Shown: positions 19,228-27,565 of the stretch, piece by piece
Layout of the letters: every line of letters starts with the position of its first letter
Position numbering within the stretch: position 1 is the stretch's first letter
Assembly (NCBI GenBank): GCA_963526495.1
Contig: CAURNT010000011.1
Location: 1 to 34,380 of the forward strand
DNA from: CAURNT01 sp963526495
Lineage (GTDB): Bacteria; Fusobacteriota; Fusobacteriia; Fusobacteriales; Leptotrichiaceae
Length of the DNA stretch: 34,380 nucleotides
Direction: 5' to 3'
Notes under the pieces: generated by a model
The model's database searches: none
Seen by the model: only the letters and a program-made list of their open reading frames with translations
What the model was told of the DNA's origin: nothing
Translations under genes and position numbers: made by a program

Positions 19228-19921
19228 CTTTATCCCTTCTAATATAAAAATCATTATTTTCTTGATATATATCAATTTCTCCATTTTTATATAAATCTAA
19301 TATTGCTAAAAAGAAACTAACTATTCTAATTCTAGAGAAATTCCCCTTAAATAAGCTAGAAAAACTAAAACTATCATCTTTAATAAAATTATTATTAATT
19401 TCTTTTAATGCTTCTTCTACACTAAATTCTTCAATAACTTGTATATGAATTCTTTCTTTCATTTCTTTATTATTAAATAATTCTTCAAATATACTTCTTA
19501 TCATATCTATATTAATATCTTCCAATGAATATTCAATAGATTCCTTAACTCTAACTTTCTTACCTTCTATTCTATAAGGAATATTATATTCTACTTCTCT
19601 CATAGATAATTCAATAGATAAATCTTTTAATATTTTATATTCTATTATACGCTTTTCTAAATCTTTTTCTTTTTCCTCTTTTTTATCCTGACTTAAAATT
19701 GAATATGCTTTTATTTCTAAAATTTCTGATGCCATAGATAAAAATTGAGCTTGTATCTTTAAATTTTGATTTTTTTCATTATCTATAATTTTTAAATATT
19801 CATCTATTATAGTTGAAATAACTATCTTAGAAAAATCCATTTTTTTATTCTCTATAAGAAATAGAAATAAATCATATGGTCCTTCAAAATTCTCTGTTTT
19901 TATTTCATATTCTTCACTCAT
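19217..19921 (-). CDS. scpA: Segregation and condensation protein A (kleisin of the SMC complex)
   Basis: 234 residues from the ATG at 19921, which overlaps the ribF stop (ATGA); an ATG six codons further up is also possible. ScpA is the kleisin that bridges SMC heads and binds ScpB in chromosome condensation. The N-terminus (TENFEGPYDLFLFLIENKKMDFSKI) and QAQFLSMASEILEIKAYSIL are classic for the family. The C-terminus holds the winged-helix region (RIVSFFLAILDLYKNGEIDIYQ) that contacts SMC. scpB is not in the window. Confidence 0.95.
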   Translation of the reverse strand: MSEEYEIKTENFEGPYDLFLFLIENKKMDFSKIVISTIIDEYLKIIDNEKNQNLKIQAQFLSMASEILEIKAYSILSQDKKEEKEKDLEKRIIEYKILKDLSIELSMREVEYNIPYRIEGKKVRVKESIEYSLEDINIDMIRSIFEELFNNKEMKERIHIQVIEEFSVEEALKEINNNFIKDDSFSFSSLFKGNFSRIRIVSFFLAILDLYKNGEIDIYQENNDFYIRRDKDVK

Positions 19922-20910
19922 TTTAATATAGTTCTCCATTTTTTTATATCTTCTTTAATCTGACTTTTCAATTCATCAAGTGAATTCATTTTTCTTTCAT
20001 TTCTTATGTAAAAAAGTAATTCAACTTTAATCTTTTTCCCATAAATATCATCATCAAAATCAAATATATGAGTTTCTATATGTAACCCTTCATTTTCAAC
20101 AGTTGGATTTTTACCTATATTCATTATTCCATAATAAACATTACTATATCCTTCAATAATAAGTTTTACTCCATAAACTCCATATTTAGGGTATTTTTTA
20201 TTTCTACTACAAAGATTTGCTGTTGGATAACCTAATTTACGTGCTAATTGTTTTCCTTTTACAACTTTACCCATTATAAAATAAGGATGACCTAAAAGTT
20301 TATTTGCCTTATCTAATTTACCATCATCTAAAAGTTTTTTTATAAAAGTACTTGAAATAACATGAAAATCATCTTCAATAATATTATTAACTTTAATTTT
20401 TTCAATTAAAGAGTTATACATAACAGGTTCTATAACATTAATATCAAATACTTTTGAAAATTCTTTATATAAATAATCTACAGTTCCTTTTTTATTTTTC
20501 CCAAATGTAAAATTAAATCCACAAAATATACTTTTAGCATTTAATTTTTTCAATAATATTAAATTACAAAAATCTTCTGGTTTTAAATCTTTAACATCAT
20601 TAAATTCTTCTATATATACATAATCTAATCCATCAATAGTATTTAAAAAATCTACTTTTTCATAAAGAGTAGTAATTACATTTTCACTTTTAGGTGGTAA
20701 AACTCTAAAAGTATAAAGTAATGTTTTCAAATTTCTTTCTTTAGCATATTTAATAGCTGAATTTATAAGTTCCATATGTCCCAAATGAACACCATCAAAG
20801 TTTCCTAATATTACCACCATTTTATTTTCAAATTTAGGCATCTCTATAATATCTATTCCAAGAATTTCATCTAAACTAAATTCTTCTTTATTTTTTAAAA
20901 TCAAAAACAT
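19918..20910 (-). CDS. ribF: Bifunctional riboflavin kinase/FAD synthetase RibF
   Basis: 330 residues, the normal two-domain length. The N-terminal FAD synthetase (adenylyltransferase) has GNFDGVHLGH (36-45) and the ISST segment (about 186-189). The C-terminal riboflavin kinase has GYPTAN, GIMNIGKNPTV and the catalytic Glu in HIETHIFDFD. It turns riboflavin into FMN and then FAD. First gene of ribF-scpA-murJ, with GAGGT before the ATG. A TATAAT at 20938-20943 may be its -10, but no good -35 is seen. Confidence 0.97.
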   Translation of the reverse strand: MFLILKNKEEFSLDEILGIDIIEMPKFENKMVVILGNFDGVHLGHMELINSAIKYAKERNLKTLLYTFRVLPPKSENVITTLYEKVDFLNTIDGLDYVYIEEFNDVKDLKPEDFCNLILLKKLNAKSIFCGFNFTFGKNKKGTVDYLYKEFSKVFDINVIEPVMYNSLIEKIKVNNIIEDDFHVISSTFIKKLLDDGKLDKANKLLGHPYFIMGKVVKGKQLARKLGYPTANLCSRNKKYPKYGVYGVKLIIEGYSNVYYGIMNIGKNPTVENEGLHIETHIFDFDDDIYGKKIKVELLFYIRNERKMNSLDELKSQIKEDIKKWRTILK

Positions 20911-20980
20911 GTTTACCTCTTAAAATCATTTTACTAAATTATACTATATTTATTCAAATATGTAAAATTAAATAGAAAAA

Positions 20981-21034
20981 AGATGTTAAATTAATTAAAT
21001 CATTCTTTAAAAGAATTTTTAATTTTTAACATCT
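20981..21034 (-). terminator. Terminator after the regulatory-domain methyltransferase gene
   Basis: Perfect arms AGATGTTAAA / TTTAACATCT flank an AT-rich interior with a second small hairpin (ATTCTTT/AAAGAAT); TTTTTTCTATTT follows on the minus strand. It begins 17 bases after the stop. Confidence 0.75.
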
Positions 21035-21051
21035 AAATTAATTTATTAAAT

Positions 21052-22563
21052 TTATTTTACAAAATAATTAAATTCGCATATTTTACTTATAGCAGTTTCA
21101 AAATATTCTGAAAGTTCCAACTGTTCATTTTCTCCATTAATTAGTTTTATTTCAGTATTTTTCATTTTATCTTGAACTTTTTCAATTATTTTTTCTTTAG
21201 TAGTAGGCTGTTCCAATTCTTGCATGATATATAAATCTACTATATTAAATAAATTGCTCCGTATCATTAGATTAAAATAATCTGCCATTTCTATATATTT
21301 ATTATTTTCTGATATACATAATTCTATATATTTAATAAATTTAGTTGGAATATATGTTACATTTTCTTCAAATTCTATTTTTTCAGGTTTATTTAAAGAA
21401 TAATAAACTTGATTTGAAATTATAAGATTTATCAATAGTGTACAAAATTCATCTACTAATTCTTGGTTATCTTTGAATTTATTTTTAAAATCTTCAATTT
21501 TAAATATTGCATATCTATTTTCTTTTATATATTCTCTCATATCTTCATTTACTATGCTCTCAATTTCAGAATCTGTCATATTAATACGGAAATACAACTT
21601 TTCAAAAATAGTTTTAGGTATAGATTCTGTCGTATTTATTATTTTAGAGTTCTCACCTTTACAAACTAAAGATTTTCTAAAATTAGTATAAAAAATATAA
21701 TCTATACATTGTTCTTTTATTATTCTATCTCCTAAAGTTAATTCTTTAATTTTTTTTATAAAATCCTCTGAATATTGGCTTATAAATGATAATCTTAAAT
21801 TAACATCAGAAACATACTCAAGTCCCTTGTTTCTTACTCTATCAACAAATTCATGTAAATATAATGGATCATTAAAAGTTTCTAAATACTCATGTGCCAA
21901 ATAATAATTATCTTTTTCAAAAACTTTATCAGTAAAAAATTTAAAACTTTTTTTATCTTCAACCGAATCATTAGTAGTTAATGATAAATCTAATATTTCA
22001 TTAATTATAGCTTTTGATCTTTCAACTTTTTCGATTAAAGGTAAGTTTTCATAATATTTATTTGCATAAAGCATCATTTCTCTTAAAAGAGAGCCTTTTT
22101 TCCAACCAGGATAAGTATTATATGATACATACCCTATACCATTTTCATTTAAATTATTTTTGAATATTTCTAAAATTTTATCCTTAACATTATCCGGAAC
22201 CCAAGAATATACTCCATGAGTTGTAATATAGTCAAATTTACCAAAATCTTCATCTATATCTAGAATATTTTTAGCATAAAGTTTAATATTATCTAATCCA
22301 ATATACTCTATAATTTCATTACCAATTTTAACTTGCTCTTCTGATAAATCAATACCAACAAATTTAGACTCTGGATTAAATAAAGCTTGTGATATCATAT
22401 TACCACCAAATGATGATCCCAATTCTAAAAAGCTACAATTTTTTGAATCTACAACATTTAATCCTAGTAAAGTAGATACTGACTGTAAAAATACAGGTAC
22501 AGAAAAACTAAAAGGTTTTGACTTATATAATAATTCATTATAAGAATTTTTTATTTCTTCCAT
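21052..22563 (-). CDS. SAM-dependent methyltransferase with a methyltransferase regulatory domain
   Basis: 503 residues from the ATG at 22563 (GGAGG four bases upstream). The open frame reaches 22611, but that part overlaps the rplA terminator. Residues about 40-190 form a class I SAM domain: FLELGSSFGGN (45-55), then VGIDLS, and ITTHGVYSWVP with GYVSYNTYPGW, a set typical of proteins that carry the MethyTransf_Reg domain (PF10119), here at about 200-290. The remaining 200 residues are rich in charged helices. The substrate of this family is not known to me; relatives occur near polysaccharide and surface genes in other bacteria. It is a single gene between two terminators. Confidence 0.8.
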   Translation of the reverse strand: MEEIKNSYNELLYKSKPFSFSVPVFLQSVSTLLGLNVVDSKNCSFLELGSSFGGNMISQALFNPESKFVGIDLSEEQVKIGNEIIEYIGLDNIKLYAKNILDIDEDFGKFDYITTHGVYSWVPDNVKDKILEIFKNNLNENGIGYVSYNTYPGWKKGSLLREMMLYANKYYENLPLIEKVERSKAIINEILDLSLTTNDSVEDKKSFKFFTDKVFEKDNYYLAHEYLETFNDPLYLHEFVDRVRNKGLEYVSDVNLRLSFISQYSEDFIKKIKELTLGDRIIKEQCIDYIFYTNFRKSLVCKGENSKIINTTESIPKTIFEKLYFRINMTDSEIESIVNEDMREYIKENRYAIFKIEDFKNKFKDNQELVDEFCTLLINLIISNQVYYSLNKPEKIEFEENVTYIPTKFIKYIELCISENNKYIEMADYFNLMIRSNLFNIVDLYIMQELEQPTTKEKIIEKVQDKMKNTEIKLINGENEQLELSEYFETAISKICEFNYFVK

Positions 22564-22586
22564 TTTACCTCCATAGATAAAAAGAA

Positions 22587-22606
22587 AAACGCAAATAATT
22601 GCGTTT
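22587..22606 (-). terminator. Rho-independent terminator after rplA
   Basis: AAACGCA / TGCGTTT, a 7-bp stem with a 6-base loop, then a T-rich tail (TTCTTTTT) on the minus strand, 23 bases after the rplA stop. Confidence 0.88.
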
Positions 22607-22629
22607 CTCAATATAATATTAATTTTCTA

Positions 22630-23337
22630 CTATTTAGCTACAAAAGCTGCCGCTAATATTGGATCTATTTTAATTCCAGGACCCATTGTTAGTGAAATTG
22701 CTACAGTTCTTAAGTATTGACCTTTTGAACTTGCTGGTTTTAATTTAATTATTTGATCTAAAGCAACTTTAAAGTTTTCAACTATTTGTTCTTCAGTAAA
22801 GTTTACTTTACCTAATGGTAAATGAATAGAACCTAATTTATCAACTTTAAATGCAACTTTACCTTTTTTAAATTCTTCTACAGTTTTAGCTACATCAGTA
22901 GTAACAGTTCCTGATTTAGGATTAGGCATTAATCCTTTAGTTCCTAATATTTTTCCTAATCTTCCAAGCTTAGGCATCATATCTGGAGTTGCAATAACTA
23001 AATCGAAATCCATCCAACCTGCTTGTATTTTTGAAATATATTCATCATCTCCAGCAAAATCTGCTCCTGCATCTAATGCTTTTTGTATATTATCTCCTGA
23101 AGTTATTGCTAATATTCTAACAGTTTTACCTGTACCATTTGGTAATGTAACTGTTCCTCTAACTTGTTGGTCTGCATGTCTAGGATCTACTCCTAATCTA
23201 ATTGCTAATTCAACAGTTTCAACAAACTTAGCACTCTTAGTTTCAAACACTAAATTTAAAGCTTCTTCTGGTGTGTATATTTTTAATTTATCTACTTTTT
23301 GAGAAATTTCATTATATCTTTTCCCTTTTTTTGACAT
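22630..23337 (-). CDS. rplA: 50S ribosomal protein L1
   Basis: 235 residues, full length. The order GKRYNEISQKVDK, then VELAIRLGVDPRHADQQVRGTV, DMMPKLGRLGKILGTKGLMPNPKSGTV and the C-terminal SLTMGPGIKIDP is that of L1, which builds the L1 stalk near the E site and represses its own operon in E. coli. It is the last gene of the rpmG-secE-nusG-rplK-rplA cluster and is followed by a terminator. A 47-base leader identical to that of rplK precedes it. Confidence 0.99.
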   Translation of the reverse strand: MSKKGKRYNEISQKVDKLKIYTPEEALNLVFETKSAKFVETVELAIRLGVDPRHADQQVRGTVTLPNGTGKTVRILAITSGDNIQKALDAGADFAGDDEYISKIQAGWMDFDLVIATPDMMPKLGRLGKILGTKGLMPNPKSGTVTTDVAKTVEEFKKGKVAFKVDKLGSIHLPLGKVNFTEEQIVENFKVALDQIIKLKPASSKGQYLRTVAISLTMGPGIKIDPILAAAFVAK

Positions 23338-23381
23338 TATATTTTTCCTCCTTTGTGGTCATTGAATTTATATCTCCCACT
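23335..23381 (-). promoter_or_regulatory. Leader of rplA with a probable L1 binding site (copy 2 of 2)
   Basis: On the minus strand GTGGGAG (ending at 23380) and ATGACCAC (ending at 23355) can pair through GTGG/CCAC with an unpaired GAG opposite ATGA. This resembles the L1 site of 23S rRNA, where GUGGGAG faces a strand ending in CCAC. GGAGG follows five bases later. The 47 bases are identical to 23829-23875, in front of rplK. The L1 role is inferred from resemblance and from L1 autoregulation in other bacteria. Confidence 0.6.
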
Positions 23382-23396
23382 TATTTTCAATATTAA

Positions 23397-23831
23397 TTAG
23401 TCTTCTATTTTAATTCCCATACTTCTTGCAGTTCCAGCAATAACTTTCATAGCTGCTTCTACAGTAGCTGAGTTTAAATCAGGCATTTTAGTTTCAGCAA
23501 TTTCTTTTAATTGAGCGGTAGTAATTTTACCTGCTACTTCTTTAACTGAATTTTGAGCTCCTCTTTCAACCTTAGCTGCTTTTTTCAATAAATCTGATGC
23601 AGGTGGAGTTTTTAAAACAAAACTAAAACTTCTATCTGCATAAATTGATATTTCAACTGGTATTATAAATCCAGCTTTATCTTGAGTTTGTGCATTAAAT
23701 TGTTTACAAAATTCTGGTATATTTATACCTTGTGGCCCTAATGCTGACCCTACTGGTGGTGCTGGGTTAGCTTTTCCAGCTCCTAATTGTAATTTTACTT
23801 TAGCTACTACTTCTTTATTATTCTTAGCCAT
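23397..23831 (-). CDS. rplK: 50S ribosomal protein L11
   Basis: 144 residues. The N-terminal domain has VKLQLGAGKANPAPPVGSAL and LGPQGINIPEFCKQFN, the proline-rich region that binds thiostrepton and release factors in other bacteria. The C-terminal domain (SVKEVAGKITTAQLKEIAE, and AGTARSMGIKIED at the end) binds 23S rRNA at the GTPase centre. Normal length, in the standard order nusG-rplK-rplA, with GGAGG before the ATG. Confidence 0.99.
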   Translation of the reverse strand: MAKNNKEVVAKVKLQLGAGKANPAPPVGSALGPQGINIPEFCKQFNAQTQDKAGFIIPVEISIYADRSFSFVLKTPPASDLLKKAAKVERGAQNSVKEVAGKITTAQLKEIAETKMPDLNSATVEAAMKVIAGTARSMGIKIED

Positions 23832-23875
23832 TATATTTTTCCTCCTTTGTGGTCATTGAATTTATATCTCCCACT
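23829..23875 (-). promoter_or_regulatory. Leader of rplK with a probable L1 binding site (copy 1 of 2)
   Basis: The same 47 bases as before rplA, from the ATG back through GGAGG and CCAC to GTGGGAG. In E. coli a single L1 site in front of rplK governs both genes; here each gene has its own. Confidence 0.6.
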
Positions 23876-23886
23876 GTATTACAATA

Positions 23887-24489
23887 TTATTTTACAAATT
23901 TAGTAACTTTATTCATTTCAAAAGTTAATATTGTAGGTCTACTTCCTATCAATGTTTCAACATTAACTTCCTTTTTAATTAAATCAATAGAAACTACAGT
24001 TCCTCCGTTTCCATCTTCGTCACTTACATAATCCCCAACTTTATAATCAACTTCATCATAAGATTCATCTGATTTTTTCATTTTAGCAAATATGTCTTCA
24101 ACTTCTTTATCACTCATAGGTAACGGATCAGAACCAACTCCTACAAATCCCATTACACCATTAGTGTTACGTATGATATACCAAGCTTTACTGTCAACTT
24201 TATAATTCACACTATCATCATACTGTTCTCTGGTAGTTCTCATTTCAACCATTACATAACTAGGAAAGATTTTTCTTAAAACTTTTTCTTTTATTTCTTC
24301 TCCAGTTCTTTTCTTGATTTTAATCTCTTCAACCTCTTCTTCAGGAACCAATATTCTAAACACCTTATCATTTAAACCTTCTGAGATAATTCTCTTAGTT
24401 AAATCATCACGTACCTTTCTTTCGTACCCTGAATAAGTATGGATTAAATACCATCTATTAACATATTGTTTTTCATCTACATTTGCCAT
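23887..24489 (-). CDS. nusG: Transcription termination/antitermination factor NusG
   Basis: 200 residues. The NGN domain (about 10-120) begins with RWYLIHTYSGYERKV, and has FPSYVMVEM and GVMGFVGVG in the usual places. The KOW domain follows (GDYVSDEDGNGGTVVSIDLI). It binds RNA polymerase, suppresses pausing, and links to ribosomes or Rho. It follows secE by 11 bases and has GGGGGTG before its ATG. Confidence 0.98.
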   Translation of the reverse strand: MANVDEKQYVNRWYLIHTYSGYERKVRDDLTKRIISEGLNDKVFRILVPEEEVEEIKIKKRTGEEIKEKVLRKIFPSYVMVEMRTTREQYDDSVNYKVDSKAWYIIRNTNGVMGFVGVGSDPLPMSDKEVEDIFAKMKKSDESYDEVDYKVGDYVSDEDGNGGTVVSIDLIKKEVNVETLIGSRPTILTFEMNKVTKFVK

Positions 24490-24500
24490 AGATACACCCC

Positions 24501-24707
24501 CTACTTAATTATTGATTTGATAAGATCTGAAAATCTTGTCATGATGCTAGTAAAGCTAATATCAAATATTAATATCATTAAAGAAATAAATAAAGTAATC
24601 AATAATACTACTATTGTTACTTGTATAACTTCTGGCACTGTTGGCCATTGTACTTGCTTATATTCAGTTATAATCTGAGAAAGCAAATTTTTCTTTTCTT
24701 TTTTCAT
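24501..24707 (-). CDS. secE: Preprotein translocase subunit SecE
   Basis: 68 residues, the short single-span form found in Firmicutes and related phyla. EYKQVQWPTVPEV is the conserved cytoplasmic amphipathic helix, followed by one membrane helix (about 27-52). It clamps the SecYEG channel. Its place before nusG is almost universal. GGAG precedes the ATG. Confidence 0.95.
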   Translation of the reverse strand: MKKEKKNLLSQIITEYKQVQWPTVPEVIQVTIVVLLITLFISLMILIFDISFTSIMTRFSDLIKSIIK

Positions 24708-24733
24708 ATATTAACTCCATATCTTAAAAAAAA

Positions 24734-24808
24734 TGGCAGGCCAGATAGGACTCGAACCTACAACATTCGGTTTTGGAGACCGACGCTCTACCATTGAACT
24801 ACTGGCCT
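24734..24808 (-). tRNA. tRNA-Trp (anticodon CCA)
   Basis: 75 bases with an encoded 3' CCA. The acceptor arms AGGCCAG / CTGGCCT pair fully. The anticodon loop is CTCCAAA, reading UGG. GGTTCGAGTCC is the T arm. It lies between rpmG and secE, so it is probably cut from the same transcript. Confidence 0.97.
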
Positions 24809-24818
24809 ATTCTATTAA

Positions 24819-24968
24819 CTACTTAACTTCTCTATAAAGAGAATATCTTTTCAACACTGGATTGTATTTTCTTAACTCTAATCTTTCAGGATGAGTTTTT
24901 TTGTTTTTAGTTGTTACATAGTGTCTCAACTTTGTTTCAGTGCATTCTAAAATAACTTGTACTCTCAT
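24819..24968 (-). CDS. rpmG: 50S ribosomal protein L33 (zinc-free form)
   Basis: 49 residues: MRVQVILECTETKLRHYV at the start and YSLYREVK at the end, with HPERLELRKYNP in the middle. Only one of the four zinc-binding cysteines of the C+ form (Cys9) is present, so this is the C- form that needs no zinc. GGAGG lies eight bases before the ATG. First gene of a unit with tRNA-Trp, secE and nusG. Confidence 0.97.
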   Translation of the reverse strand: MRVQVILECTETKLRHYVTTKNKKTHPERLELRKYNPVLKRYSLYREVK

Positions 24969-24994
24969 TGTTTATTCCTCCCAATATAAAAATT

Positions 24995-25028
24995 TGTATT
25001 GGTAATACAGATACTGATTTCCAATCAG
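24995..25028 (-). promoter_or_regulatory. Two small hairpins in the rpmG leader
   Basis: On the minus strand CTGATT-GGA-AATCAG (25014-25028) is followed by TGTATT-ACC-AATACA (24995-25009), each a perfect 6-bp stem with a 3-base loop, between promoter and ribosome site. The second is followed by AATTTTTATATT, so it could act as a weak attenuator; no matching riboswitch is recognised. Confidence 0.4.
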
Positions 25029-25035
25029 CTTATAT

Positions 25036-25064
25036 AGTTTACCACAGATTAAAATCATTGTCAA
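25036..25064 (-). promoter_or_regulatory. Promoter of rpmG-tRNA-Trp-secE-nusG
   Basis: TTGACA (25059-25064), 17-base spacer, TAAACT (25036-25041): close to consensus, with about 60 bases of leader. Confidence 0.75.
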
Positions 25065-25074
25065 TAGCAAAAAG

Positions 25075-26108
25075 TTATTCTTCTATTTCCCCAACAATGT
25101 CTATATATTCTTTTAACTTTCGTTGCAATAAATTCTTATCTATCAATTTTAATCTATATTCTGATATCATTATAGGTGAAAGGCTCCTACTTAAAGCAAA
25201 TTCTACTACCTCATCAACCTTAGATGCACAAAGGATTACTCCTACACTTGGATTTTCGGTCTGTTTCTTCACTTCTCGATCCAGTGCCTCCAAATATAAG
25301 TTCATTTTGCCAACATATTCTGGTTTAAACTCTCCAATTTTAAGTTCAAAAGCAACCAAGCAGGATAATCCTCTATGATAAAATAATAAATCTATATAGT
25401 AGTCATGATTTCCAACCTGCACCCTGTACTCATTACCTATAAAGGAAAAATCTTTTCCAATTTCTAATATAAAGTTCTTTATGTTATCAAGAATTGCCTT
25501 CTGAAATTCTCTTTCATTTCCAAGCTTTGGAGCATCAATGAATTCCAATACATAACTGTCCATAAATAAATTATGCGTCTCTTGTTTTGCTCTTTGTATA
25601 GCAGGTAAATCATTACTATTTGAAAGAATATAACGTTCATAATAGCAACTGTCCATCTGCCTTACCAACTCTCTATGAGTTAGATTCTCCTTAATTGCTA
25701 AGTTAATGTAGAACTCTCTTTCTTCTTTACTTTTAGATCCAGACATTATTTTCAAATGATTAGACCAACTCAATTGTGTCAACAGCGTTGACACTTTTTC
25801 ATCGCCACTGTACAACTCGTAGAATTGCTTCATCCTGTAAAGTCCTCTTCGATTAAATCCCTTCAACTCAGGATAGTTTGTCAAAAAAAATTCTGCCACA
25901 TTATCAACAAACCTAGAGCCATAGGATGCTTCCTTCGTTTTTTTACTAATATATTTCCCTATCTCTTGATACATTAATATCAGCTCTTCATTAACTTTTC
26001 TATATATGCACGATCTTTTGCATTTTCTATAATCGTAATAATTTCTTCAAATGGATTACTATTTTTCTTTGTATTTATATTTTCTAAAAAAGTATTTTCA
26101 TTATCCAT
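25075..26108 (-). pseudogene. YhcG/DUF1016-type PD-(D/E)XK nuclease, frameshifted near its start
   Basis: The main frame (25075-25974, 299 residues) begins at MYQEIGKYISKK, already inside the usual N-terminal DUF1016 domain. The missing start lies in another frame from an ATG at 26108 (GGAGG upstream): MDNENTFLEN through ENAKDRAY, then a TGA at 25980-25982. Removing two bases from the TATATA tract at 26001-26006 would join them as AYRKVNEELILMYQEIG, the usual family sequence. The C-terminal nuclease domain looks intact: Asp195, Glu210 and Lys212 of the main frame (YIDLLFYH...AFELK). An internal restart at 25974, six bases after the stop, could still give a shortened protein. Such nucleases act in phage or plasmid restriction and DNA repair. 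Codon choice is less AT-biased than in the neighbours, which suggests transfer, perhaps from a Firmicute. Confidence 0.85.
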
Positions 26109-26203
26109 AAGTTCCTCCTAATTTCCTACTTCCCCTACAAAAAGATTATAGATTTTTTTAATTTAACCATCTCGTTCTTTACATTATAAAAATTTAATAC
26201 AAA

Positions 26204-26227
26204 TATAGAGAGTCTTTACTCTCTATA
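26204..26227 (-). terminator. Terminator after the outer-membrane-like protein gene
   Basis: A 9-bp perfect stem, TATAGAGAG / CTCTCTATA, with a 6-base loop, 15 bases after the stop; the T tail on the minus strand is interrupted (TTTGTATTAAATTTTT). Confidence 0.7.
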
Positions 26228-26241
26228 TCATATTAAACTTA

Positions 26242-27423
26242 TTAAAATATGTAATTAAATCCAAATGAACCATAAGGAATAAATCCTTTTTGTCCATATT
26301 CAGACCAAGTATATTTAACTCCAAGTTCAGGAATTATATTAAATTTATTTATTCTCCAGTTATATCTAAATCCTGAATCTATAGACCAATAAAGGTTAGT
26401 TTTTACTTCATCATCTGGTTTGATTATAGCTGTACTAGCACCTATTCTACCCTTTAATAAAGCTTCAAAATTCATATAATTTACCTTAGTTCCTACTCCA
26501 GCTCCATAGTATATGTGATGTATTGTAATTTTTTTAACATTATTATTTTCTTTTCCTAAATTTTCTATTAATTCTTTTAAATGTGCTTGTTCTTCACTTA
26601 ATTTCGAACTTATTTCACCTTTAAAATCTTCTGTATCTTCATTTTTATGTAATTCTGCTACCTTTTTAAAATCTTCACTTATACTCTTGAAATCATCATT
26701 TTTAGAAAAGTAATTATAAAAATGTTGAAATGCTGTTTTAACTTTATCATTATCTACTTTTTTAGTAGCTTTATTATATGCTTCATTCAAACTTAAAGGT
26801 CCTGCTTTTAAATCATTATTACTGTCTTTTTTATCAGCATCATTTTTATATGCTTCACTAATAGCTACCATTACAAATATAATATTATTTGCCTCTTTAT
26901 CTAAACTATCACTATTTATAGCATTTTCTAATTGACCTTTAGCTGAACCAAATCTACTACCTTGTGCATTTAAAAGATCCAATAATTTTCTATAAACATC
27001 TTTTCTTGTAACTTTATCATTTAACATTTTAGTAATTTCTTCTTCGTTTAAAGTTTTTGCTTTTTCTATAACTTCTGATACATCACTATTAGATTTAATA
27101 TCATTATAAACTTTTTCTAGTTTTTTTTCTCTTTCTGAGTACGATTTTAAAAGATTTATTTTGCTATCATCATTTTGAACTTTTTTTATATTCTCATATC
27201 CTACAAAAGCTTCAGCACTAACTTCAACGTAATCATTTACTTTATAATTTCCTTCAACATTTTGCTCAACCGTATCATAACTTGCTTTTGTTTTTAAAGA
27301 TACATTTTCATGTGGTTTTACATTAATTTCTAAAATAGGTCTTAACCCTTCCATTTTTATATCAGTTCCTACAGTAGTTGCCAAGATAAGCTGTGGCAAT
27401 AACATGATTGTATATTTTTTCAT
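26242..27423 (-). CDS. Secreted outer-membrane-like protein with a central helical domain (hypothetical)
   Basis: 393 residues. The signal peptide (MKKYTIMLLPQLILA) is followed by beta-strand-like sequence (about 20-75). Residues about 85-295 are very rich in E, K, D and N and look mostly helical (YNDIKSNSDVSEVIEKAKTL). The last 90 residues alternate as barrel strands and end in SFGFNYIF, whose terminal Phe is the usual signal for BamA insertion. I know no named family. A reasonable reading is a small beta-barrel whose helical part is exposed or periplasmic. It is a single gene with its own promoter and terminator. Confidence 0.7.
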   Translation of the reverse strand: MKKYTIMLLPQLILATTVGTDIKMEGLRPILEINVKPHENVSLKTKASYDTVEQNVEGNYKVNDYVEVSAEAFVGYENIKKVQNDDSKINLLKSYSEREKKLEKVYNDIKSNSDVSEVIEKAKTLNEEEITKMLNDKVTRKDVYRKLLDLLNAQGSRFGSAKGQLENAINSDSLDKEANNIIFVMVAISEAYKNDADKKDSNNDLKAGPLSLNEAYNKATKKVDNDKVKTAFQHFYNYFSKNDDFKSISEDFKKVAELHKNEDTEDFKGEISSKLSEEQAHLKELIENLGKENNNVKKITIHHIYYGAGVGTKVNYMNFEALLKGRIGASTAIIKPDDEVKTNLYWSIDSGFRYNWRINKFNIIPELGVKYTWSEYGQKGFIPYGSFGFNYIF

Positions 27424-27453
27424 AATCTCTCCTTTTATTTTTTATTCTAACCA

Positions 27454-27482
27454 ATTCTACCACAAAGAATTTAAATAATCAA
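27454..27482 (-). promoter_or_regulatory. Promoter of the outer-membrane-like protein gene
   Basis: TTGATT (27477-27482), 17-base spacer, TAGAAT (27454-27459), 30 bases before the ATG; AGGAGAG is the ribosome site. Confidence 0.65.
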
Positions 27483-27528
27483 ACTATTTTATAACTCTTA
27501 TTTTACAATAGTTCAAATATGTAAAAAA

Positions 27529-27557
27529 GAGAACAATTATTTTTAATAATCATTCTC
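27529..27557 (-). terminator. Terminator after the IclR-type regulator gene
   Basis: On the minus strand GAGAATGATTATT pairs with AATAATTGTTCTC (two G-T pairs) and is followed by TTTTTT. It closes the pflA-brnQ-iclR operon. Confidence 0.85.
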
Positions 27558-27565
27558 ATTTATTT

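Noticed and set aside
22564..22611. Upstream extension of the regulatory-domain methyltransferase
   Set aside because: It overlaps the rplA terminator, and GGAGG directly precedes the ATG at 22563.
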